A DNA stretch of 7,694 nt from XYD2-FULL-39-9 sp964561035 (GTDB taxonomy: Bacteria; Patescibacteriota; Patescibacteriia; Magasanikbacterales; GWA2-37-8). The position numbers and the translations under genes were made by a program. The notes under the pieces are model-generated. The model was not told the origin of the DNA, searched no databases, and worked only from the letters and a program-made list of their open reading frames with translations. Location of the stretch: the NCBI GenBank assembly GCA_964561035.1, contig CAZLNR010000029.1, positions 1-7,694 of the forward strand, read 5' to 3'. Below, piece after piece: positions 1 through 5,445 of the stretch. How positions within the stretch are numbered: the stretch's first letter is position 1; each line of letters opens with the position of its first letter.

Positions 1-223
1 CATACGCCCACTCTTTTACGCGTTTTGGAACTACCGGCAAAACAAGCGCCAGCGACCCCAACACCTTAAATACCGCAAGCATCACTCCAAAATAATCTGG
101 ATAGCCCAAATGCCTAATCCCCTCTTTAGCCATTTCAGTTTGCGAGGTAAGCGCGGGCATCACACCTTCTAATAAAAAAATAAAACCTGTGGCCAGCCAA
201 AAACTTATTTTATATTTTTTCAT
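1..223 (-). CDS. DoxX-like family membrane protein, C-terminus cut by window edge
   Basis: The minus-strand frame opens at ATG 223-221 and runs off the left edge after 74 codons, so it is too short to stand out as an ORF. The visible part begins MKKYKISFWLATGFIFLLEG, a first membrane segment at about residues 6-22. It continues through GYPDYFGVML (40-49), a second hydrophobic segment (46-65) and VPKRVKEWAY. The order GYP-YF, a K-xLG-alaL helix and a PKR-KEWAY end is typical of DoxX-like (DoxX_2) four-helix membrane proteins, whose biochemical role is mostly unknown. It lies 38 bp downstream of the metal ATPase on the same strand and I see no promoter of its own, so co-transcription is likely. 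No Shine-Dalgarno precedes the ATG. The family call rests on sequence feel from half a protein. Confidence 0.7.
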   Translation of the reverse strand, partial: MKKYKISFWLATGFIFLLEGVMPALTSQTEMAKEGIRHLGYPDYFGVMLAVFKVLGSLALVLPVVPKRVKEWAY

Positions 224-261
224 AGATATTTTATAAAAATAAAAAACTTTTTTTATTTTAT

Positions 262-2082
262 TTAAGATACAACCGACAACCTGCTGGCGCGCAAGGCATT
301 AAATATTACCAGCACATCAATTAACTCCTGGAACAACGCACCCAGCAACGGCGGCACATAACCAAACAGGGCGCAAAACATTAAGAAAATACTGAGCCCA
401 ATGCCGACCCAAATGCTTTCCAGAGCAATATGAATAGTTCTTTTCGCAATTGAGATTACAAAAGGCACTGCAGAAAGATCGCCACCCAAAAATACCACAT
501 CCGCCGCTTCAGAAGCCGCCGTGTGCTCTTCGTTACTAAACACCAAACCCACATCGGCCGTGGCCAGTGCCGGCGCATCGTTAATGCCATCACCAATCAT
601 CGCCACCACATCTCCTCTTCTCTTTAAATCTTCTACTCTAGTTTTTTTATCTTCCGGTGTACAATTTGCACAAACAACGATTCCAGATCCAGCTTCGCCC
701 AAATGACCGATAATTTTATCCGCATTTTCTTGACGATCACCGGTAAACACATATAACGCCATGCCAATTTTTTTCAATACACCCACGCTTTCAACTGAAT
801 CATCTTTCAAACGGTCTTCAAATTCAAACCGCGCCACCACACTGCCATTGCGCAATAATTCAACTGCATTGCGATGATGGACGTCTTTTAATTTCTGCAA
901 TGAATACTCGGCCCCGGAAATAATCGCAGAAATTCCAGATCCGATTTTTTCATTTATTTTTTCCGCAACAATCCGCGGAGCTCCAGCTTCTTTGGCGCTG
1001 GCCACAATTGCTTTCGCCAGCGGATGCAGAGAATTGCGCTCTATTGCTTCGGCGATACTATATACTTGCGGTAAATCAAACTCGGGATTAACCACCTCAA
1101 CACTACTTACAATCGGCCTGCCGGCTGTAAGCGTGCCCGTTTTATCAAAAACAATCGCTGACACACGAGATAAAATTTCTAAACTAGAAATTTTTTTGGT
1201 AAGTATTCTGTGTTTTGCCGCTGAATTCATACCCCCAAACAAAGCAATGGGCGTGGCCAAAATAAGCGGACACGGCGTGGCCACCACAAGCACGGCTAAC
1301 ACACGTTCCAAAGAATGATCCAGGGCATATCCGGCTGCTGCCAAAATAAGCGTAATCACGGTAAACCACACACTATAACGATCTGCCAAACGGATAAGCG
1401 GCGCTTTTTCAATCTGCGCCTGACGAACCAACTCAATTATTTTTCTATACGTTGAATCTTGATCTGCAGTTGTAACTTTCACCACTATAATATTACCCAT
1501 ATTTACCGTACCGCTGCGCACCGCGCTATCTTTGGCTTTTTCTACAGCAAACGGCTCGCCAGTAAGAGATGATTCGTCAATTACTGCATCATCAGATAAC
1601 AACACGCCATCAAGCGGCACCACCTCGCCTTTTCGCACCATAATCTCTTCGCCAGGCTTTACTTTTTCAATCGGCAAACTCTCTCCGGCCTTGCCTTGAT
1701 TCCACAGTACAACTTCATTTGGAATACGTTCAGTAAGCGCAGTGAGAGATTCTTTGGCTTTGGCTGTACCATATTTTTCCAGGGTCTGGCCGCCAGATAA
1801 CATAAGCACAATAACCATAGCCACCAAATATTGACCGCTTACCAAACCGACTGTAATAGCTAAAATAGCAATATAGTCCAAGGCAAACTGCCTATTTTTG
1901 AGCGAAATAGCGGTTTCTTTAATTGTGTCAAAACTACCTAAGGCAATAATGCCGAGAGCGATTATAGTGGCGGCTTGATTAATTTTAAATCCATACAACA
2001 ACAGGCTGTAGACTCCGATGCCTAACAAAATAATAAGCGGCAGTTTAAAAAATATAAATAGATTTTTAACCGAATTTGTCAT
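262..2082 (-). CDS. P1B-type heavy-metal translocating ATPase (P1B-5-like)
   Basis: This 606-residue inner-membrane pump would move a transition-metal ion across the membrane using ATP. Visible motifs in order: hydrophobic N-terminal helices (about 12-97); actuator loop DESSLTGEP (169-177); membrane metal site TPCPL (269-273); phosphorylated Asp in DKTGTLT (D313); the HP dipeptide of P1B ATPases (H353-P354); GDGINDAPALA (from 497); and a last helix with QELIDVLVIFNALR (585-598). There is no N-terminal HMA domain (no GMxCxxC) and no C-terminal extension. From family knowledge, TPC plus QExxD fits the P1B-5 group, linked to Ni/Fe export, rather than CPC Cu/Zn/Cd pumps; the substrate is not proven. 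An in-frame TTG at 2127 lies upstream of the predicted -10, so ATG 2082 is preferred. A CxxC (C471, C474) lies in the cytoplasmic ATP-binding part. Confidence 0.95.
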   Translation of the reverse strand: MTNSVKNLFIFFKLPLIILLGIGVYSLLLYGFKINQAATIIALGIIALGSFDTIKETAISLKNRQFALDYIAILAITVGLVSGQYLVAMVIVLMLSGGQTLEKYGTAKAKESLTALTERIPNEVVLWNQGKAGESLPIEKVKPGEEIMVRKGEVVPLDGVLLSDDAVIDESSLTGEPFAVEKAKDSAVRSGTVNMGNIIVVKVTTADQDSTYRKIIELVRQAQIEKAPLIRLADRYSVWFTVITLILAAAGYALDHSLERVLAVLVVATPCPLILATPIALFGGMNSAAKHRILTKKISSLEILSRVSAIVFDKTGTLTAGRPIVSSVEVVNPEFDLPQVYSIAEAIERNSLHPLAKAIVASAKEAGAPRIVAEKINEKIGSGISAIISGAEYSLQKLKDVHHRNAVELLRNGSVVARFEFEDRLKDDSVESVGVLKKIGMALYVFTGDRQENADKIIGHLGEAGSGIVVCANCTPEDKKTRVEDLKRRGDVVAMIGDGINDAPALATADVGLVFSNEEHTAASEAADVVFLGGDLSAVPFVISIAKRTIHIALESIWVGIGLSIFLMFCALFGYVPPLLGALFQELIDVLVIFNALRASRLSVVS

Positions 2083-2117
2083 ATATAAAACACAAAAATC
2101 GAAATAATCCCATATCC

Positions 2118-2146
2118 AGCATAGCAAAAAACCCCAATAGATTCAA
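2118..2146 (-). promoter_or_regulatory. Sigma70-type promoter of the metal ATPase gene
   Basis: Read on the minus strand there is a -35 TTGAAT (2141-2146), a 17-bp spacer and a -10 TATGCT (2118-2123) with an extended -10 TG one base before it (TGCTATGCT). The start point would fall near 2111, giving a leader of about 29 nt before ATG 2082. This placement excludes the TTG start at 2127. Confidence 0.6.
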
Positions 2147-2164
2147 GGTATACAAGATATAAAA

Positions 2165-2195
2165 AAATACTTTGTACGGCTAGTACAAAGTATTT
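2165..2195 (-). terminator. Intrinsic terminator-like hairpin after the orphan gene
   Basis: AATACTTTGTAC and GTACAAAGTATT are perfect complements. They form a 13-bp stem (2165-2177 with 2183-2195) around a 5-base loop GGCTA. On the minus strand the 3' arm runs into a stretch of seven Ts, as an intrinsic terminator should. The plus-strand side also ends in a T-rich run, so it could work both ways. It sits about 98 bp past the orphan gene stop and just upstream of the ATPase promoter, insulating the two. The stem is AT-rich, so termination efficiency is uncertain. Confidence 0.6.
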
Positions 2196-2205
2196 ATTTT
2201 TTGGA

Positions 2206-2267
2206 ATTCTCCAGAGCGCTTCTATAGCCAATATGATTAGCAACAAAAGCGCATGACTCTGGAGAAT
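2206..2267. repeat. Large imperfect inverted repeat (62-base hairpin)
   Basis: ATTCTCCAGAG (2206-2216) is exactly complementary to CTCTGGAGAAT (2257-2267). A second inner helix forms between GCGCTT (2216-2221) and AAGCGC (2247-2252), separated from the outer helix by ATGA on one side only. The 25-base apical loop looks unstructured. It lies 25 bp beyond the stop of the orphan gene and ahead of the terminator-like hairpin. It could protect the 3' end of that transcript, be a protein-binding palindrome, or be a solitary copy of a dispersed repeat. I cannot tell which. Confidence 0.6.
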
Positions 2268-2292
2268 ATCTATTCCTCAAAGAGCTGCGCAA

Positions 2293-2643
2293 CTACCTGG
2301 AGCGATCGCTGCGCTGAACATGCCGGATACCGGCGACGAACTGAAGCAAATCCTCCGGCGCATCACGCAGCACACCCTCCTTCCACGCAGGATCGGACCT
2401 GAACCACCTGACATTACAGTAACAGAGACAACCCCGACTCACTTTCTCCGGCAGGCTATCACCGGAGTACAGCACATAGACCTCTCTGTCAGACACAGGA
2501 GCATCAAATCCACCGAACAGCACCACGAACTTCTGCCGGCCATCATCGCACATATTCATCAAGACCGGCGTATCACCATACCGCTCCAGAAAACTCCGGA
2601 GCACGGACTCCGGCGTGGCGACTTCAACTTCATTGCTGGGCAT
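2293..2643 (-). CDS. Hypothetical protein, 116 aa, GC-rich orphan gene
   Basis: I do not recognise this protein. It is acidic at the start (MPSNEVEVATPESVLRSFLE), with a helix-like region at 10-22, a strand-rich middle (VLMNMCDDGRQKFVVLFGGF, then REVYVLYSG) and a Trp/Arg-containing end. There is no signal peptide or membrane segment, so it is probably a small soluble alpha/beta protein. Support for expression: AGGGAG (2649-2654) lies 5 nt before the ATG, the only good Shine-Dalgarno in the window, and there is a strong promoter about 140 bp upstream. Base composition differs from its neighbours: my hand count gives about 62% GC for 2341-2400 against about 33% for 3421-3480. That suggests transfer or a different selection history. 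An overlapping plus-strand frame (2320-2847) is less protein-like. Confidence 0.65.
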   Translation of the reverse strand: MPSNEVEVATPESVLRSFLERYGDTPVLMNMCDDGRQKFVVLFGGFDAPVSDREVYVLYSGDSLPEKVSRGCLCYCNVRWFRSDPAWKEGVLRDAPEDLLQFVAGIRHVQRSDRSR

Positions 2644-2777
2644 GACAGCTCCCTGATCTCCGAAGAGATCTTGCTATGGGTTTTTCCCTACTATCAACAT
2701 TCTATAAAAATGCTCATAGCAGAGAAAAATCGCAGATTCTTTGAAATTGTGAAAGAAACTACCATAAGAGACGGTAG
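2644..2777 (-). other. Hairpin-rich 5' leader of the orphan gene
   Basis: From the predicted start point near 2777 the minus-strand transcript runs about 134 nt before the ATG. It contains CTACC/GGTAG (2759-2763 with 2773-2777) at its very 5' end and TTCTTT/AAAGAA (2737-2742 with 2752-2757). A long-range TGCTATG/CATAGCA pair (2672-2678 with 2715-2721) competes by one base with GGG-T5-CCC (2678-2688). The TTCG hairpin at 2655-2670 is last. The helices are short, and some could be chance. Confidence 0.35.
2649..2670 (-). promoter_or_regulatory. Shine-Dalgarno with an abutting TTCG hairpin
   Basis: On the minus strand GATCTC-TTCG-GAGATC (2655-2670) forms a 6-bp stem closed by a stable UUCG-type tetraloop. 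It ends directly against the AGGGAG ribosome-binding site (2649-2654). A hairpin touching the site could control access to it, or simply keep the site exposed. Confidence 0.5.
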
Positions 2778-2783
2778 CAAAAA

Positions 2784-2812
2784 ACTATACCATAAAACCA
2801 AACTAAAGTCAA
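2784..2812 (-). promoter_or_regulatory. Strong sigma70-type promoter of the orphan gene
   Basis: On the minus strand TTGACT (-35, 2807-2812), a 17-bp spacer and TATAGT (-10, 2784-2789) are close to consensus. The divergent PhoB-like box at 2821-2838 begins 8 bp beyond the -35, centred near -52 of this promoter. The same regulator might therefore act on both directions. Confidence 0.65.
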
Positions 2813-2820
2813 TCAGCGCA

Positions 2821-2855
2821 TCTTCATTTTTTCTTCATTACCTGTAGATTATACT
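2821..2855 (+). promoter_or_regulatory. PhoB-like direct-repeat box and -10 of the regulator-kinase operon
   Basis: Two identical heptamers TCTTCAT (2821-2827 and 2832-2838) are separated by 4 bases, an 11-bp period. This is the layout of Pho/OmpR-type boxes bound by winged-helix response regulators. Eleven bases after the second heptamer is TATACT (2850-2855), a good -10. No separate -35 is evident, so the box takes its place, as in activator-dependent PhoB promoters. Position just before the regulator gene predicts autoregulation. An almost identical arrangement stands at 4553-4587. Confidence 0.75.
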
Positions 2856-2890
2856 ATGGTTACATGCTATAGTTTTATCTATATCGTTAT

Positions 2891-3553
2891 ATGCGTATTT
2901 TAGTGGTAGAAGACGAAGAAAAACTTAACAAAGGCTTGGTGCAAGGACTGCAAAAACGAGGTTATGCGGTTGATTTTGCGTTTGATGGCGAAGAAGGAGA
3001 AAAGCTCGCTCTTTGGAACGATTATGATGTTATTGTACTTGATATTATGATGCCAAAGCGCGATGGCCTAACCGTATGCCGAAATATACGCGCCAAAGGC
3101 AAACAGACTCCGGTATTATTTCTCACCGCCAAAGATGCTACTGAAGATAAAATACAAGGTCTTGATGGCGGCGCAGACGACTACCTGGTTAAACCATTTT
3201 CATTTGAAGAACTAGCCGCGCGCATTCGCACCCTGCTCCGCAGACCACCGCTGACTGCCAACACAGTACTGCAATTTGATGATCTAAAAATTGACACCGC
3301 TTCGCAAGTTGTAACACTAAATGGCAAACCGCTTGACTTAACACTTCGCGAATACGGCCTGCTTGAATACCTAGTTCGAAATAAAGGCATCGTAAAAACC
3401 AGGGAAGATATTTTAGAGCATGTATGGGACAGATTCTTTGATTCCTTCAGCAATGTCGTAGATGTGCATTTAAAAAATTTACGAAAAAAATTACCTACTT
3501 CATATGCAAAACGCATTAAAACGGTTTGGGGCAAAGGGTACCGGCTGGTTTAA
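2891..3553 (+). CDS. OmpR/PhoB-family response regulator
   Basis: This 220-residue cytoplasmic DNA-binding protein is a standard length for the family. The receiver domain (1-118) has the acidic pair in VVEDEE (D8, E9), the phosphoacceptor D51 (VIVLDIMMP), T79 and the conserved K101 (LVKPF). The C-terminal winged-helix domain (about 125-220) has DLTLREYGLLEYL (from 149), the recognition-helix region NVVDVHLKNLRKKL (188-201) and the closing wing IKTVWGKGYRLV. It begins about 29 nt after the predicted transcription start, with ATG in a TATATG context and no Shine-Dalgarno. The kinase gene overlaps its 3' end by 50 bases, so the two form one operon. The likely DNA targets are the paired TCTTCA(T/C) repeats at 2821-2838 and 4553-4570. 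No base or residue key to function is missing. Confidence 0.96.
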   Translation: MRILVVEDEEKLNKGLVQGLQKRGYAVDFAFDGEEGEKLALWNDYDVIVLDIMMPKRDGLTVCRNIRAKGKQTPVLFLTAKDATEDKIQGLDGGADDYLVKPFSFEELAARIRTLLRRPPLTANTVLQFDDLKIDTASQVVTLNGKPLDLTLREYGLLEYLVRNKGIVKTREDILEHVWDRFFDSFSNVVDVHLKNLRKKLPTSYAKRIKTVWGKGYRLV

Positions 3554-4544
3554 AAATCTATTCCAGCTTTCTTTGTGGAGGTTAACTATATTTTATACCG
3601 TAATTTTGGCGTTGATTTTATTTATTTCCAGCAGTTTTATTTATAGCGCTTTTTCCAAACGGCTGGAAAACCGCTTTCGCATCTTCCGCGCCCCTATGGC
3701 GCCAGAAATTATTCGCATCTCACCTGTTCAGCCAACTGCCGATGATGTGCGCGCGGATTTAGTTAACTCAATATTTATTGTCAATGGATTATTACTAGCC
3801 ATAGCCGCTCTGCTGAGCTATTTTTTGGCGCAAGCAACCATTGAACCGCTACAGGCCATGGACGAAAAACAAAAACGGTTTTTTGGCGATGCTTCCCACG
3901 AACTGCGCACGCCGCTGTCTATTTTAAAAATAGATTTAGAAAATGAATTGGAGCGCAATGAGCATAACATCGTGGAAAAAACACGGCTAACCAGTTATCT
4001 GGAAGAGGTAAACCGTATGAGCAAATTAGTAAACAATCTGCTGACTTTATCTCGATTTGACGAACATAATATACACGATGATCGCCAATTCTCATTATTC
4101 AATCTGACGCAGCTTATTGATAACACAGTGCAACACCTAAAGACCATGGCCGCCCACTACGGGATAACCCTAACCATCACACCAAACAACGAAGCAATCA
4201 TGCTTAACTCCAACGAAGATATAGTGTCGCAAATTTTAACTAATGTAATAAAAAACGGTATTTTGTATAACAAAACAAATGGCACAGTTGCCATAGCAGC
4301 GCACACCAAGGATAAACACGCCATTATTACCATTACAGACACTGGCATGGGCATGACAAAAGACGAAGTAAAAAAAATATTTGACCGTTTTTACCGTGCA
4401 GATAAAAGCAGGTCTAGTAAAACCAAAGGCAGCGGCTTGGGGCTATCAATCGTGCACTCCTCTATGCAGTACCTGGGCGGCACCGTACAGGTAGACAGCA
4501 CTCCGGAACAAGGAACTACCATCACTCTTTCCTTGCCCCTATAA
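3504..4544 (+). CDS. Membrane sensor histidine kinase
   Basis: This 346-residue kinase partners the regulator just upstream. Layout: short cytosolic N-terminus; membrane helix about 25-49; extracytoplasmic loop of about 40 residues (50-88, FRIFRAPMAPEII and onwards) as the only obvious sensor region; membrane helix about 89-110; then dimerisation and phosphoacceptor helix with H132 in DASHELRTPLSILK. The catalytic domain has N251 (N box, KNGILYN), D279 in DTGMGM (G1), the F box IFDRFYRADKSR (292-303) and GSGLGLSIV (G2, from 309). There is no clear HAMP or PAS domain. The ATG at 3504 gives a 50-base overlap with the regulator gene and a translational-coupling arrangement. A TTG at 3573 would remove the overlap but leaves almost nothing before the first membrane helix, so I prefer 3504. 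The loop lacks His/Cys clusters, so the signal is unknown. Confidence 0.95.
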   Translation: MQNALKRFGAKGTGWFKNLFQLSLWRLTIFYTVILALILFISSSFIYSAFSKRLENRFRIFRAPMAPEIIRISPVQPTADDVRADLVNSIFIVNGLLLAIAALLSYFLAQATIEPLQAMDEKQKRFFGDASHELRTPLSILKIDLENELERNEHNIVEKTRLTSYLEEVNRMSKLVNNLLTLSRFDEHNIHDDRQFSLFNLTQLIDNTVQHLKTMAAHYGITLTITPNNEAIMLNSNEDIVSQILTNVIKNGILYNKTNGTVAIAAHTKDKHAIITITDTGMGMTKDEVKKIFDRFYRADKSRSSKTKGSGLGLSIVHSSMQYLGGTVQVDSTPEQGTTITLSLPL

Positions 4545-4552
4545 ACTATTTA

Positions 4553-4587
4553 TCTTCATACTTTCTTCACCACCCTTTTGTTACACT
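4553..4587 (+). promoter_or_regulatory. Second PhoB-like box and -10, driving the leader RNA and secreted protein
   Basis: TCTTCAT (4553-4559) and TCTTCAC (4564-4570) are 7-bp direct repeats with the same 4-base gap as the box at 2821-2838; 15 of the 18 bases match. TACACT (4582-4587) lies 11 bp after the second repeat, identical spacing to the first promoter, and both continue with TA(T/C)ACTA(T/C). Transcription should begin near 4594. The gene is thus probably a direct target of the adjacent regulator. Confidence 0.75.
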
Positions 4588-4603
4588 ACCTGCATAATCA
4601 AAA

Positions 4604-4817
4604 CAAAAGATTGTCGCAACGAGGAAAGCGAAAACTTCCGTGCCTCATTAAGTGCCTTACATAGGTAATACCTATAGGACTTTGCGGAGTTTACCACATA
4701 TCTTTTGCGCGATACAACGGAAAATCACACTGCCGCCGGACATGTCTGGCCAGCATCTTTGATACCGATTTGATGATCACAAATCGACAAAGGCTGAAAC
4801 CGCAGCATGTATTTTCC
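4604..4817 (+). ncRNA. Candidate structured leader RNA, two domains, class unknown
   Basis: This non-coding stretch between the kinase and the secreted-protein gene folds by eye into consistent long-range helices. Domain 1 (4604-4707): outer helix CAAAAGAT/ATCTTTTG (4604-4611 with 4700-4707), extended by TGT/ACA past one bulge. It encloses a tall hairpin of AAACT-T-CCG with CGGAGTTT (4632-4640 with 4685-4692), AAGT/ACTT, CCT/AGG and ATAGGT-AAT-ACCTAT (4661-4675). Domain 2 (4719-4817): closing helix GGAAAAT/ATTTTCC (4719-4725 with 4811-4817) plus ACA/TGT and CTGC/GCAG. It forms a three-way junction with GCCGGA/TCTGGC (4735-4750) and with a stacked arm CAGC/GCTG, CTTTG/CAAAG, CGATTTG/CAAATCG (4751-4796; 7-base loop 4773-4779). 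The predicted start point lies about 10 nt before the first helix. No T-tract follows, so it should be the 5' leader of the downstream gene rather than a separately terminated RNA. Confidence 0.72.
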
Positions 4818-4842
4818 ACTCTTAACTCACTAATTTAACTAT

Positions 4843-5388
4843 ATGAAATCAAAGAAAAAAATCTACATAGCTGCCTTTACTCTGGCTCTTCTACTTACTG
4901 CTGGTAGTGCTGGCATAATCCACGCAGCCTCAGTACCTGGTGGAATTGGCAAAAATCATACAGACAATCTGGCAACTCTACTAGCGCAACGCTTTAATCT
5001 TAATGTTGCTGACGTTCAAAAATTCTTTGACGAACAGCGAGCGCAAATGGAAACAGAGCGTAAAAAACTTTTTACTGATCGTATAAACCAAGGCGTCACC
5101 GACGGAAAACTTACTCAAGCGCAGGCTGATAAAATTATAGCTAAACATGCCGAACTTGAAACATTACGCGAATCTCTCAAAGACAAAACAGAATCTGAAC
5201 GCCAAGCTGCTATCAAAACTCAGATAGAAGCCGTAAAAAAATGGGCGGAGGAAAATAATATCCCATCGGAATTCATGATCTTTGGCGGACCTGGCATGGG
5301 CAGAGGACACGGACGAATGGGTGAAGGAAAAGAACATCGTAATTTCAACATGAGACCAGACCTGACCGGTAATGCTTCTACAAAGTAA
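4843..5388 (+). CDS. Secreted small helical protein with Gly/His/Met-rich tail (DUF2680-like)
   Basis: This 181-residue precursor has a classical signal peptide: KSKKK, a hydrophobic core at 7-27 and an A-x-A-like site near IHAAS (27-30). The mature part is mostly charged helix (about 41-140) with the segment GVTDGKLTQAQADKIIAKH (84-102). That segment resembles the DGKLTQ-QAD unit of DUF2680/YckD-like secreted proteins. The last third carries a Gly-rich stretch (148-172) with H156, H165, M152, M159 and M170, which could bind a metal ion. General size and composition recall envelope-stress chaperones of the Spy/CpxP kind, but I see no LTxxQ motif. It is preceded by a PhoB-like promoter and a structured leader of about 250 nt, and followed by a strong terminator. 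It is therefore a single-gene unit probably controlled by the adjacent two-component system. The ATG lies in CTATATG without a Shine-Dalgarno. Function is inferred only. Confidence 0.88.
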   Translation: MKSKKKIYIAAFTLALLLTAGSAGIIHAASVPGGIGKNHTDNLATLLAQRFNLNVADVQKFFDEQRAQMETERKKLFTDRINQGVTDGKLTQAQADKIIAKHAELETLRESLKDKTESERQAAIKTQIEAVKKWAEENNIPSEFMIFGGPGMGRGHGRMGEGKEHRNFNMRPDLTGNASTK

Positions 5389-5400
5389 TATTCTGTTAGC

Positions 5401-5428
5401 AAAACACCCTCAGACGAGGGTGTTTTTT
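5401..5428. terminator. Strong bidirectional intrinsic terminator
   Basis: AAAACACCCTC (5401-5411) and GAGGGTGTTTT (5416-5426) form an 11-bp stem with loop AGAC. The plus side continues into six Ts in all and the minus side also ends in Ts. It lies 12 bp after the secreted-protein stop and 17 bp before the convergent SIMPL gene stop, so it serves both. Confidence 0.92.
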
Positions 5429-5445
5429 ATTAAATTGAGTTTTTA

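Noticed and set aside
2083..2127. TTG start giving the metal ATPase 15 extra residues
   Set aside because: The TTG lies upstream of the predicted -10 (2118-2123), so it would not be in the transcript.
2320..2847. Plus-strand open frame of 175 codons opposite the orphan gene
   Set aside because: It runs through the divergent promoter region and the PhoB-like box, lacks a ribosome site and has unnatural composition. The minus-strand frame has a Shine-Dalgarno, promoter and terminator.
4621..4646. GAGGAAAG resembling the P4 strand of RNase P RNA
   Set aside because: The rest of the conserved RNase P core, including the ACAGA-type segment and the partner strand, is missing, and the folded element is too short.
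4719..4817. Hammerhead ribozyme or cobalamin riboswitch in domain 2
   Set aside because: The sequence has TTGATGA, not the required CTGANGA core, and no GCCAGGAGACC-like B12 box. The helices do not fit either fold.
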